Shown piece by piece: positions 1 through 9,739 of a stretch of 64,000 nt of DNA. Origin of the DNA: Diaporthe sp. PMI_573 (taxonomy: Eukaryota; Ascomycota; Sordariomycetes; Diaporthales; Diaporthaceae); NCBI GenBank assembly GCA_021399435.1, contig JAJTUP010000042.1, positions 310,001 to 374,000 of the forward strand, read 5' to 3'. The stretch's first letter is position 1, and every line of letters starts with the position of its first letter. Under the pieces are notes generated by a model that had not been told where the DNA came from, did not search any database, and was given only the letters and a program-made list of their open reading frames with translations. The position numbers and the translations under genes were made by a program.

Positions 1-821
1 TGCCTTGGAGTAGGTCCACTGTTCGGCGGGACCTCAACAAGATCTTTGCGTTAAAGAAGGTGCAGATCTGTTAACAACTTCGTAAAGCTATCACAAAGAT
101 CCATCTTAGCTTCGATCTTTAGACGTCACCAAACAGGTTCGCGATGATGGCGGTCCATGCGCACTTTATCGACAATAAGGGCAAGCAGCAGAAGGTCCTC
201 ATTACCCTCCGTCGTCAATTGGGCTCTCATAACAGTAAGAACCTCGCTCATACGCTCAAGAAAGTCGTCAGGAACTGGGATATTCAGGATCGAGTTAGAA
301 CTGTGATATCTAACAACGCTACAAACAACGATACCTGCCTCAAATACTTATATCCCTGCCTTAACAGTTTGATAACGCCAATTGGCGTCTAAGAGCGCCG
401 GGTACGTTGTTTTGGTCACATCTTGAACCTTATTGTGTATGCCTTCTTATATAGGGACGACGCCGACTCTTTCAAGCTTCAATTCCTTCTGTTTGAGGTG
501 CTACAACGCAAAGAAGATGACTTACAGCATTGGCAACAAAAAGATCCTGTCGGGAAACTCTATAATGTTATTCGCTTTATCAGAGCTTTACCTCAACGAA
601 GCAAAGCATTCAAACAGACTGCTCACAAGGTAGAAGAAGAAGAGTTCTACCTTCATGACAAATCAACTGCGGAGCTTGAGGTTATCCAGAACAACGAGAC
701 GCGCTGGAACTCGACGTATCTGATGATTGAACGCGCCTTCAAGAAGCAGGATGATATTAACAACTTCATCCGGCAACTGGAACGTGATCCTGATCGCTCA
801 AAGCACGTCCCTACTCAAGAC
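1..821 (+). pseudogene. hAT-1 transposase, N-terminal part (broken)
   Basis: The relic is read in the frame of 144-821. The translation holds the fungal hAT RNaseH-like core: a HLSFDL...TSPNRFA block at 105-143, then NNATNND, CFGHILNLIVYAFL and NNETRWNSTYLMIERA. Stops interrupt it at 120-122 (TAG where the family has Trp, TGG) and 390-392 (TAA). The frame is open to codon GAC at 819-821, where hAT-2 enters, and resumes in the same frame at 3675 once one copy of the 8-bp target duplication is removed. It cannot encode active transposase. That this is hAT is close to certain; the stop-to-Trp reading is inferred from remembered family consensus. Confidence 0.85.
814..821 (+). repeat. 8-bp target-site duplication of hAT-2, left copy
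   Basis: CTCAAGAC lies directly before the left terminal repeat of hAT-2 and is repeated exactly at 3667-3674. Eight base pairs is the standard hAT target duplication length. Confidence 0.95.
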
Positions 822-842
822 CAGGGTGGACCATCAATCAAT
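822..842 (+). repeat. hAT-2 left terminal inverted repeat
   Basis: Starts CAGGGTGGACC and continues ATCAATCAAT. It matches the reverse complement of 3646-3666 at 20 of 21 positions. Confidence 0.93.
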
Positions 843-1190
843 GGCTTCAACGACGTTGATCAATATATTGAAATCAATCAACGTCAACGTCAATCAACGG
901 AACCACCGCTTATCTAATCAATCAATCTACGAGAAGCCGTCAATATATTGAAACCGTTGATTGGCGTTGACGCTAGACAGGGGTTTCTCCCTGCGACCAA
1001 AATTGGGTGATAAGCTGTTAGCTCTTGATACTCCTAAGCGTGGAAGACTATATAGAATGCTATATTTCTTAACATGTAGTAACAATAACAATATAATCGT
1101 TACCCAGCGACGCGTCAAGTAAACGCGCCGTCGAAAGATTCCTGTGTAAAGGAAAGACAATTAATACCATTACCAGCTACTACGTCGAAA

Positions 1191-3506
1191 ATGGCCCATG
1201 ACGTACCGACTACATTAACACCTGGGAACCTGACTGCCGAAGAAGAGAGCCACGTCTTCAAGATCTTCAAGGGTTTCTTGTTCTCGGAGAGAAGCAACGA
1301 GACGCGGTCTTGGGTGTGGGACTACGGGCTGGACATACAGTCGACTACCGAGCGAAAATGGGTCTGTGTGCCATGTATCCGCAAGAAAGAGTCTCGGCCG
1401 GCTTCCTATGAGTACAAGGGCACCCAAAACGCAGAAAACCACCTGTGGAAGGCCCACGGTAACTGGGATCCAACAGGGAAACGGATAGCGCCGTCAACCA
1501 AGAAGGGAGGGAAGCGAGTATTTGCCTCTGCATCAGACTTCTGGCAACTCAACCGGCATGATCTAAAAGAACAAGCCATCGCTAACAGTATGATCAAACA
1601 CTTCGATTGCGGGCACTTTCAGAGGCTCCTTGTCAACTGGATTATCGATTCCAACCTCTCCTTCCGTTAGGCGGAAAATCCTCGATTGCGTTCTATTTTC
1701 GAATACCTAAACCTATTAGTTGCAGTCAGAGACGCCCATATCTCGAGGCAGACGATACGGCGAATAGCTGTACGACAGTTTGAGGCACACAAGGACGGAG
1801 TGAAAGAGGCCTTGCGGGCAGCACCTGGCTAGGTTCATATTGCTTTCGACGGCGCAAGGATGAGGAATCGCCATACTCTATACGGGATAACGGCGGTATA
1901 TCGAGATAGCAGCAATCAACCCCAGAAGGTTGTGCTTGGTTTGCCAGAGTTGATCAATCGCTATACTAGCAAACACATTGCTACTGAGATGCTTAACATT
2001 ATTCGCTTTTTCGATCTAGAAGATAAGGTTGAATATTTTACACTTGATAATGCGGGTAATAACGATACTGCCATGGCAATTATCGGTGGTCAACTCGGCT
2101 TCAACTATCTCCATCGCCGTGCCTGCTGCGTTGGGTATATCATTAACCTGGTGGTAAAAGCTCTACTGTTTGGAAAGGACGTTGAGGCATTTGACGAATC
2201 TATCGAGAAAGGAGAGCTATTGGCGCGCGCGGCGCACGACGAATGGATGAAGAAAGGCCCTGTTGGAAAGGTTCACAACTGGGTTGTATGGGTGCATCGA
2301 TCAGATGTATTGACCAACTTGCTCAAGCAGTTGCAACAAGACTCTATCGATGCATCTACTGATCCTGAGGTTCAGAAGCTCCGTCCGCTCGAAGTCATCC
2401 TCGACAACGACACCCGTTGGTTATCACAATACTACATGATCAAACGGGCGCTCAAGTTGCAGCCTTTTTACGAAGAGTTCATGCTAAAGGCAAAGAAGGT
2501 ATTCCAGGAAGCCCGTAAAGGCCAGACTGGGATCAAAATACCTGCTTGCCTCGAAGCCAAGAGCATGATTAACGACAACGACTGGGAGGTCCTCCGAGCC
2601 TTTGACGGTATCCTCGACGACTTTCACGTTGTGATCAAGGTCCTTCAAGGCGATGGTCAAGTCCGCAAACGCCGGTTTGGTACCAACGAGGCGTTTGGCC
2701 GTATGACGGATGTGCTCGAGGCATTCGAATTCTTACTTGGCAAGCTAGAAATGGCGAAAGCACTTATCAAGGACTACCCAGAGCCTGAGCACTTCGCTGT
2801 CAATGTGAATTTAGGCTGGGCAAAGCTTGATAAGTATTACAGGTACCTCAAAGAGTCGCCTGTTTATTACGCCGCCACTGCCTTAAACCCAGCACTGCGA
2901 TGGGGATACTTTGAAGACGTTTGGAAGGAGGAGCATCCAGACTGGATTGACGAAGCAAGGGAGCTTGTTCAGAGCCTCTGGGTCTCTGAATACCGCGAGT
3001 TACAGCTAAAAGTAACCGCAGACGAGGTCCCTGTGGCTAAGAAGCGCAAGACGAAGTTATCATCCTTCGACATCTATCGAGAGGCTAATCGGCGAACTCA
3101 CTCACCCAGACCATCGCCATTAGCACCTAACCAGCCCACGATGGATGAGTACGCCCGTTGGCAGTTAGATGTGAGCGCTACCGACTCAGATATCGAAGAT
3201 CCGCTTCAGTACTGGATCAGTAAGGCGACAGATTACCCTCGTTTATCACGGATGGCCCTGGACGTCATGACAGTGCCGGCCATGAGCGCAGAATGCGAGA
3301 GGCTTTTTTCCGCCGTTGGGTTGATGGCGACGTCCTTGCGCAGCCGGCTCGACGCGAGTACGATAGAGCTTATCCAGGTCTTACGATCGTGGCTACGCGC
3401 CGGCCTTATGGAGAGTTTAGAGGAGGTGTTGACAGACGACGGCTGGCTGGAGACGCTGCTCAAAGTAGAAGAAGCTCAAGGGGTTGACAGTGGGGCGGAT
3501 GATTAG
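1191..3506 (+). pseudogene. hAT-2 transposase with two in-frame TAG stops
   Basis: A 771-codon frame with only two breaks, TAG at 1668-1670 and TAG at 1830-1832; all three segments share one frame. Residues about 65-100 form a BED-type zinc finger (WVCVPCIRKK, then NHLWKAHG). The hAT catalytic core follows (VHIAFDGARMRNRHTLYGI at about 214-232, DNAGNND, DNDTRWLSQYYMIKRAL), and the C-terminal dimerisation domain is near residues 680-750 (SRMALDVMTVPAMSAECERL). Both stops fit CAG-to-TAG or TGG-to-TAG. Upstream, 843-1190 is subterminal repeat and promoter DNA of the element. Without the two stops it would be full length, so it is the best preserved hAT in the window. It shows far fewer lesions than its host element hAT-1, consistent with a younger insertion. 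Confidence 0.92.
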
Positions 3507-3645
3507 GTAATTCAACTGCAGGGGGGTTTCAACGGCTTCAATCAACGTCAATTCAATCAATATTTACCTGCCGTTGACTCAATCAACTGATGAAGTGCTT
3601 ACGTAAAGCGTCAACTCCATCAACGTTGTGGTGATGTTGACGTTG

Positions 3646-3666
3646 ATTGATTGATGGTCCACTCTG
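3646..3666 (-). repeat. hAT-2 right terminal inverted repeat
   Basis: Ends ATGGTCCACTCTG on the plus strand; inverted copy of 822-842 with one mismatch. Confidence 0.93.
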
Positions 3667-3674
3667 CTCAAGAC
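3667..3674 (+). repeat. 8-bp target-site duplication of hAT-2, right copy
   Basis: CTCAAGAC, identical to 814-821. Confidence 0.95.
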
Positions 3675-4860
3675 CACTTGTCTATTAACGATTGGCGCCT
3701 GCTTGGCGAGATCAAAGAGATCCTTGAGCCTATATACCGTCTCATGATGCCAAGGCTGTGGCAAAGGGGACGGCAACGGGCGCCTTTGGGAGGTTATGAC
3801 TGGTATCGAGTATCTGCTAGAGTATCTTGAGGACTGGAAGTTACTCTATAACGATGATATAGAGATAACGGCGCCAATTTTGCAACAGCAAGTCTCTGCC
3901 CGCCAGCAAGCAGCAGGGGCACAATCTGAGCCAGCAGACGTTGACCCTACTTGGCCAATAACACCGCCTACTCTAATATCTCGCCCGAGTCGAGCTCGCC
4001 AATAGCCGGCCAAACTTGACGAATTTGAGGTCGAATATACACCACAAGCTCGCCGCCCCAGAGCTTTACCACAAGAAGAAGATGATGGATTTGATGAAGA
4101 CGCGCTAATGCAGTATAGTCGGGTCGAATTGGCTGAATTCGAGAGACCTACGGCAAGATCTGTAAGTAATACCCTTGCGTTGAGCGGTAACTACCGCGCC
4201 TATGTCCGGACGTCAATTAACAACACATAGGTTAAGGCAAATGAGTATTATAATAAGCTTAGAGAGTCACCATTATTTTCTGCTGCTGTTATTTTACATC
4301 CAATATTAAATTTGACTTGGCTTGAGGCGAATTGGGCAGCACCGGAGCAGTTACAGTAGTTGCAAGGTGCCAAACAAGGGCTCCAATCCTACTTTGATAA
4401 ATGGTATCCTGCATCAGCCTCGTCAGCTTTGCCGTCGCCAATTCAACCTCAACAGCCCCGGACGCAAAAGGAACCGGATCGATTTCTTCAATTCGTCAAA
4501 AGCAGGTCAAAGCAACAGCGGGTTAATATCGGCGGCGAGCTTGACAGGTATTTTCGGCTCGGCCAACAGGACGTTGAGGATCGTATTTAATGGTGGCGTG
4601 ACCGGCAGAACCTGTTTCCGCGATTGAGTCAACTTGCTTTAGATATCTTTGCTATTCCAGCAATGGCAGCAGACTGTGAGTGTGCCTTTAGTCAAGCGAA
4701 GCTCGTGATGACGTCACAGAGGCTATCAATGAGGCCGACGACACTCGAGGCAGTCCAATGCTTGAAGAACTGGCTTCGACGCTCTTGTATAACTTTGGGC
4801 TGTTACTTTAGTGTTCAAGGTAGCAAAGAGGACGAAGGACGGGCGTCAGTACCGATATGA
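3675..4860 (+). pseudogene. hAT-1 transposase, C-terminal part (broken)
   Basis: Continues hAT-1 after the hAT-2 insertion: HLSINDWRLLGEIKEIL in the frame of 1-821. A 1-base shift near 3745-3751 moves the frame to the one used from 3751 (GKGDGNGRLWEVMTGIEYLL). A 69-bp sequence at 4162-4230 starts GTAAGT and ends ACATAG and reads as a retained intron. In-frame stops lie at 4003-4005 (TAG), 4357-4359 (TAG) and 4588-4590 (TAA). The end (about 4620-4800) is the hAT dimerisation domain (LALDIFAIPAMAADCECAFS). The acidic stretch at about 4050-4110 is usual for this family. It decays in step with the N-terminal part. Confidence 0.85.
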
Positions 4861-5073
4861 GCCCCATATAGCCACATAAGGTACGGTCAGGCACCAGCAA
4901 CGGCCTCTGAGAAGGAGATCGCTGCTAGCAATTTTGCTTGCCAAGCCCTGGACCCCTGTTCAGCTTGCAATTCATTCAATCCAATCCAATTCAAGCCAAT
5001 TCAGGGCTTTACTGCTCAAGGCAATCCAAGTTGAAGGGTCGACTTGGATTGAATTGAATTGTGTGCAGCGCTG
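4861..5073 (+). repeat. hAT-1 3' subterminal region and right end
   Basis: Noncoding tail rich in CAATTC, CAATCCAA and their inverted forms, ending GTGTGCAGCGCTG at 5061-5073. The border is placed where the esterase frame begins on the other side. Confidence 0.6.
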
Positions 5074-5876
5074 TCGCGAAATGGTTCCGCCGATCCAACA
5101 TCGATGTACGTCTCCGGCAAGCCACTCAAATCTGTCGCCCGCCCAGGCGAGACGTAGTAGCTAACACCATCACCGCCGGCTCGATCTCCGAGTACACACT
5201 TCCATGCAAACTGATTCGTGGCACCCGTAAATGTGCCACTATCCCAGTACTGCCTGCAACTGGTGCTGTTATTCCGGTCATCCAACATGGGGCACCTGAG
5301 AAGCAGGCCACAAAGCTGCGGCCCGCCCTTATCACGGGTCATGAGCGCGGCGCCAGCTGCAAGCGCACCACCTGCAGACCCGCCCTCAAGTAGCAGGCGT
5401 GCCGGGTCGATATTCAGTTCGGATAGATGTTCGCCGACCCAAAGCAAGGCAGCGTAGCAATCCTCGACGAGTGCAAGATCCTGTGCCTCTGGTGCCAGAC
5501 GATAGTCAACCATGATCGTCACAGCGTCAAAATCAGTCGCCCACTTGGCGTCGGTACCCAGGTAGACATCACCTGCAAACATGCCTCCGCCATGTATGTG
5601 CACGATACCCGGTCGTGGGCCTTCTGAGGTCTCTGAGGACGTCATGATCACGAGGGGAATATCGCCCCTTGGCCCTGGAATGACTCAGTTCTCAAATTTG
5701 AGAGACGGGTTTGCTAACAAGTCTTTGGTCCCTTGTTCAGTGGATGCTTTCAGCCCTGCACGCGTCTGATCCACGAATGCCTGCGTAACTGTCTCCGGGG
5801 TCTTGGTGGACGCTGCCATCATGTCGACGGTCGCCTGCGTTGCAGGATCAAAGGGTGGGCGGGGAAGTGTGGCCAT
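5074..5876 (-). pseudogene. Alpha/beta-hydrolase fold-3 (HSL-type) esterase, 3'-truncated by hAT-1
   Basis: Minus-strand frame from ATG at 5876. Residues about 80-90 carry the HGGG oxyanion-hole motif (IVHIHGGGMFAGD), followed by DYRLAPE and the nucleophile elbow GGSAGG (family GDSAGG), so it belongs to the hormone-sensitive-lipase-like esterases acting on small esters or lactones. A TGA at 5685-5687 interrupts the N-terminal third, probably CGA to TGA. After SAEPFRDSA the frame runs into hAT-1, so the part with the catalytic His is lost. It is divergent from the dehydrogenase pseudogene at 6669, with about 790 bp between them. It is a clear pseudogene; the substrate cannot be told. Confidence 0.88.
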
Positions 5877-6668
5877 GGTGACTGAGCAGGTATCGGGTAG
5901 GTCAACACGATGTAACTGTATGAGGGGAAATGAAAGATGGCAAGGGGAATTTTGTTCACTTTGGCATCAAGATTCAGATTCAAGCCGGAACTGTCCGACA
6001 CTGTGACACTGTTGGCGGTTCTTTATAACTAACCAGACAAAGCCATGCATGCTAGGTGCCGAAGGTCTACAGTCTAGCACAGCTCATTCTTCTGGATGTC
6101 GGATTGTTCCCTGAGTCCGATAACCGCGGGCTGAAACATTGTCGGATTGTTTTCATAGCCCGATAGCCCCGGCCAGTCACGGTATTTCGCAACCTCGGCG
6201 TAGATCAGCCACTGGTACTGTACAAAAACTTTCCGCGGTCTGTCCCTCCGAAGACTTAGAGTTTGCCGAACTGATTTCCGGACCCTGTAAGTGTGTGAGT
6301 GAGGACTGCTCCGGGTTAGCTGACAAATCGACAATATATTGAATGTTCGTGTGGGCTTATCACTGGACCTATCCCGAGGCTTCGACGCACTGGCCTCACG
6401 GCGCAAATTTCGGCACGGGGCCATAAAGCTTCCGGCTCGCAGAACAATTAGTAAGTACGGCGAGTTCGTCTACGTATCGCTTTTCGTCCGGATCCGGGGC
6501 TCCCAACTACGCCGCGTTTCTAATTTGTCGGTGTCCCGGTTAAAAAAACCCATCATCACTCCCACCCCCAAAGCTATCGAACGCCGGGCCAAACCAACCT
6601 ATTGTCATGATCCGAATACGCCAGCTACGTACGATAATATTTTGTGAACCCAAACCCAAACCGAGATC
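5877..6668. other. Intergenic region between divergent esterase and SDR pseudogenes
   Basis: No coding frame can be supported. It probably held a shared bidirectional promoter; no clear TATA box or operator was recognised. Confidence 0.4.
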
Positions 6669-7577
6669 ATGTAGCAAGGCCGTCTCAACTTCAACAACCG
6701 AGTCGCGATCGTGACCGGGTCCGGTCGTGGTCTGGGGCGTGAACATGCCCTCCTCCTTGGCCGCTTGGGTGCGACCGTCGTTATCAACAGCCTTACCACA
6801 GCCACGGCCCAGAACACGGTCGACGATATCATCAAGGCCGGCGGGAGGGCTATCGCCTATGTCGGGAGCGTCACCGATCGAGCTGTGGCAGACATCATGG
6901 TGAAGAAGACGGTCGACACTTTCGGGCGTGTCGACATCATCATCAACAATGCTGGCATGGCCGAAGCAGCTCCCTTCGAGGATTACACTACCACCCAACT
7001 CTAGGATATGTTGGGTCTCCACGTTGGCGGGGCTTTCAATGTCACTCAGGCGGCATGGCCCTACATGCGGGAGCAGAAGTACGGGCGCGTAGTCATGATC
7101 ACTTCGCACACCATGTTTGGCATTGCGGAACAGAGCATCTACGTAGCGGCGAAGCTGGCCCTTGTTGGACTGGCAAAATCAATCGCCCTCGAAGGGAAAA
7201 AACACAACATTTTCGTGAACGCGATCGCCACTTCGGGCTTCACCTCGACGGCAGCGAAGGCGAACATTGGCGAGGAGATGCAGTCATTAATGAAGCGATA
7301 CTTGCCCCCCGCTGATGCAGCTCCCGTGGTCGCATGGTTGGTCCACGAAGACAGCAAGGCCAACGGCGAGGTTTTCGGCGTCCAAGGCAGACTAGCAACT
7401 CGGATCTTCTTGGCCGAGACCGTGGGCTTGCTTGGAGCTCCCGGAGGCAACTGGACTGTTGAAACCATCAGAGATAACTGGGATCAGGTGGTTGACGAAA
7501 GAGAATACTCCGCCTATTCCAGCGTCGAGGAACTTGCTGCGATAACTTTTCAACGACTCCCAAGTAGTCAGTCTTAG
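6669..7577 (+). pseudogene. Short-chain dehydrogenase, Fox2/MFE-2-like, with early stops
   Basis: From ATG 6669 the frame gives RVAIVTGSGRGLG (Rossmann dinucleotide motif), NNAG, a catalytic Ser in MITSHTMFG, and YVAAK (YxxxK catalytic pair). It closes with a tail resembling the first dehydrogenase domain of peroxisomal multifunctional enzyme 2. TAG occurs as the second codon (6672-6674) and again at 7002-7004 in a region that is otherwise well conserved; both could come from CAG or TGG. Total length about 302 codons, close to a complete SDR domain. The role would be NAD(P)-dependent oxidation of a hydroxyl group; substrate unknown. It lies tail to tail with the VOC gene at 8180-8758. Confidence 0.87.
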
Positions 7578-8179
7578 CTGTAAATAGTTTCGACGTGCCG
7601 CCGGTTTGTTGTTGAGAGGTGCCTCTTGAATACACGGGCCGAAACAAATCAGCAGACAAGCTGGGACTGGTAGCGTGTGTATCTGGTATCGTTGACGGAG
7701 GGCAAAGATATCTGAAGATTTTAGCTTAAGGCAGGCCTTGTATGCCACCGTTGGAACTGCCTGCTACCATGGTAAAAATTGGTGATTTCACAATTGTCGA
7801 CTTGGTATGGAGAGCCAGGCGCTCGTCAACGGCAATGATATACTGGAACTTCTCAACAGGATCTATTCGCAAAAGACCACCCGTTGGACAAGGATTGTAC
7901 ATTAGTATCTCATTTGGCCTCTGATTCCCCTACCATTCGCGAACAATTAACCCTTCATCTCGTACCCAGTGGTGGTTCAGAAGTACAAACAGGTTCTCGA
8001 AGTGAAAAAAAAAAAAAAATGAGATCGCAGCCTTTTCCTTCTTTCGCTAGACCGTCCGCCTCACAGTCGGATCGTGTCCTAGTCGTTCCAGGCAACATGG
8101 AACACACAACATTAGTCGGCATTTTGTATCTGCTGTTATCCCTCACCTAAACACCTACAACTTTGGTGTCTAATTTCAT
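7578..8179. other. Intergenic, no gene seen
   Basis: Between the convergent SDR and VOC pseudogenes. It contains an A homopolymer at about 8006-8020. No coding frame with family features. Confidence 0.5.
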
Positions 8180-8758
8180 CTATTTCAAATACTTCTCTGC
8201 CATATCCTTGAACGATACTTCCTCAAGAACTGGTCTTTGAATCAGCACTTCCTCGCTCTCGCCCCGTTCAAGCTTTGCCAGCATCTCAGCGGGATCAAAT
8301 TCCGAGCCCAATGGATTCTTCGCAAACTCAGAGGTCTTCATGAACTCTGTCGCCTCCTCCATGGTCTTAAACGTGTCGATCTGTGTCTCGATCCGGTTCC
8401 CGTCCAGATCCTCATAGTAGATGCTAACGGTTGGCCCGTGGTTGACGCATCAGATTGGGACCACACCCGCGTCGCGGCGCTGGCGCCAAGAAGTCAACAA
8501 GTCGTGAAGCGTTGAGTAGGTGAATGCTATGTGGTCCATGCCGGAGGCGGTGGGGTTCCGCGGTGTTGTGCCCGGGACGGCAACGATGGCAATACGGTGG
8601 TGCTCCTCATCGTAGGTGAGGAACGACATCTGGTCAGTTTCATACGAGGCGTGGGCGCCGAGAAAGGTTTTATAGAAGTTCACCATGGGTACGAAGTTTG
8701 CGGTGTGGAGAACCACGTGCGCGAGCTTGTAGGGAGGTAGGACTGTTACTGGTGACAT
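8180..8758 (-). pseudogene. VOC-family (glyoxalase/extradiol dioxygenase-like) protein with one TGA
   Basis: A 192-codon minus-strand frame from ATG 8758 with a single stop, TGA at 8450-8452, where the family has WCVNHG (TGG to TGA). The putative metal ligands of the VOC fold remain: His in LAHVVLHT, His in MDHIAFTY and Glu in GNRIETQID. Length and the C-terminal helical tail match fungal biphenyl-2,3-diol-dioxygenase-like proteins. It likely acted on a small aromatic or similar substrate, perhaps with the neighbouring dehydrogenase and esterase. One transition separates it from an intact gene, so read-through or recent loss is possible. Confidence 0.87.
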
Positions 8759-9402
8759 GTTGAAAATTGGCTTCCGTTGAAAGGGGCTGGATAGTGTTGG
8801 AAGTAGACTGAGACAAAATAGCGAACTTTGGATTCTTACAGGTACTGATAGGAAATGTGGAGTTGACTTATATACACGGACTTCTGCTAAAGCCCCTATT
8901 TTTTCCGATGATCAGTGAAGTCCTTAGTAGCAACCGCAATCCCCGGTCAAGCAATTATCATCAACGAACCGGAGTCTTCAGTTGTTCAACGATGGTCATG
9001 TAGCAGAACTGTCCTGCCGGCTTCGCGCCCCGATCTCGCCAGAAAGTTCGCCTCTCGGGGTCTCGGGTTCCGACCTAGCAAGAAACTGGCCAATTGAAAA
9101 CACGCAGCACCTATTCTGTAATACTGACTACCGCATGATCGAAAACTTTGTCAACTACACTCCCGCGCGGCTGCCAAATCGGGGTGGGTGAAATGGAACA
9201 TCACATGATGGAGGCCGGAGGGTCTAGATGACACCGTTTGTGCTTAGCCAGAACAGCCTATTGCTCTTGTCCCAGGCCACTTCCGCCCACCTCGCTGATG
9301 TAATTATTTGCAATTCTCATACCTCGCCATCATCCGTGTCCATCTAGCCCTGACCAGTCGCCTAGAACGCCCTCGCCTGCACTCCGAGAACTCTACGATA
9401 GG
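8759..9402. other. Intergenic, no gene seen
   Basis: 5' flank of the VOC pseudogene and of the zinc-finger gene. Contains CCAAT-like and AT-rich stretches, no supported feature. Confidence 0.4.
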
Positions 9403-9675
9403 ATGCAACCAAAGTTCATTCAATACCGGTGCGAGTGGAAGGGATGCAAGGCCAGTCTGAACAACTTAGAAACCCTGCGAAAGCACATCCGTATTGTGCA
9501 CGCTGAGGAGGTTCAAAGGAAATTGTGTTGTCAATGGGCAGTCTGTGGAACCAGATTCTTTCGAACGCATGAGCCGCCAAAGGACCTCGATAACCATTTC
9601 GCCACCGCTCACTTACCATCACTCGAATGGCGCCTTGGGGACGGGCCCCAATGCCGCGGGGTTGTTACCAAGGTA

Positions 9676-9720
9676 ACGTACCCGCTGCAGATCCCGGCCA
9701 CCCCCCGATTCCGGCCACCC
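9676..9720 (+). repeat. pogo-1 terminal inverted repeat, left
   Basis: Begins ACGTACCCGCTGCAG and is GC-rich with CCGGCCACCC units. It matches the reverse complement of 11482-11526 at 44 of 45 positions. Confidence 0.93.
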
Positions 9721-9739
9721 TCCGCTACCGACCTCCTCT

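Larger units (their letters stand above)
822..3666 (+). mobile_element. hAT-family element hAT-2, complete, nested in hAT-1
   Basis: A 2845-bp hAT transposon with both ends. The terminal inverted repeats are 21 bp with one mismatch (CAG[G/A]GTGGACC followed by ATCAATCAAT) at 822-842 and 3646-3666. They are flanked by identical 8-bp duplications (CTCAAGAC). The subterminal 120-150 bp at each side are built of short ATCAATCAACG/CAACGTCAA units, likely transposase binding sites. It contains one transposase gene at 1191-3506. Joining 821 to 3675 restores the reading frame of the interrupted hAT-1 transposase, which proves the nesting order. Confidence 0.95.
1..5073 (+). mobile_element. hAT-family element hAT-1, left end outside window
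   Basis: A degenerate hAT transposon runs from the window edge to about 5073. It is recognised by its transposase relic (1-821 and 3675-4860), which ends in the hAT C-terminal dimerisation domain. The right terminus is inferred at 5073: read inward on the minus strand it starts CAGCGCTGCACACAATTC, and the next base to the right lies inside the esterase reading frame. The last 100 bp carry short inverted CAATCCAA/TTGGATTG repeats, usual for hAT subterminal DNA. The element is split by hAT-2 at 822-3666. The left inverted repeat and target duplication lie outside the window, so the right border rests on the esterase frame only. Confidence 0.8.
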
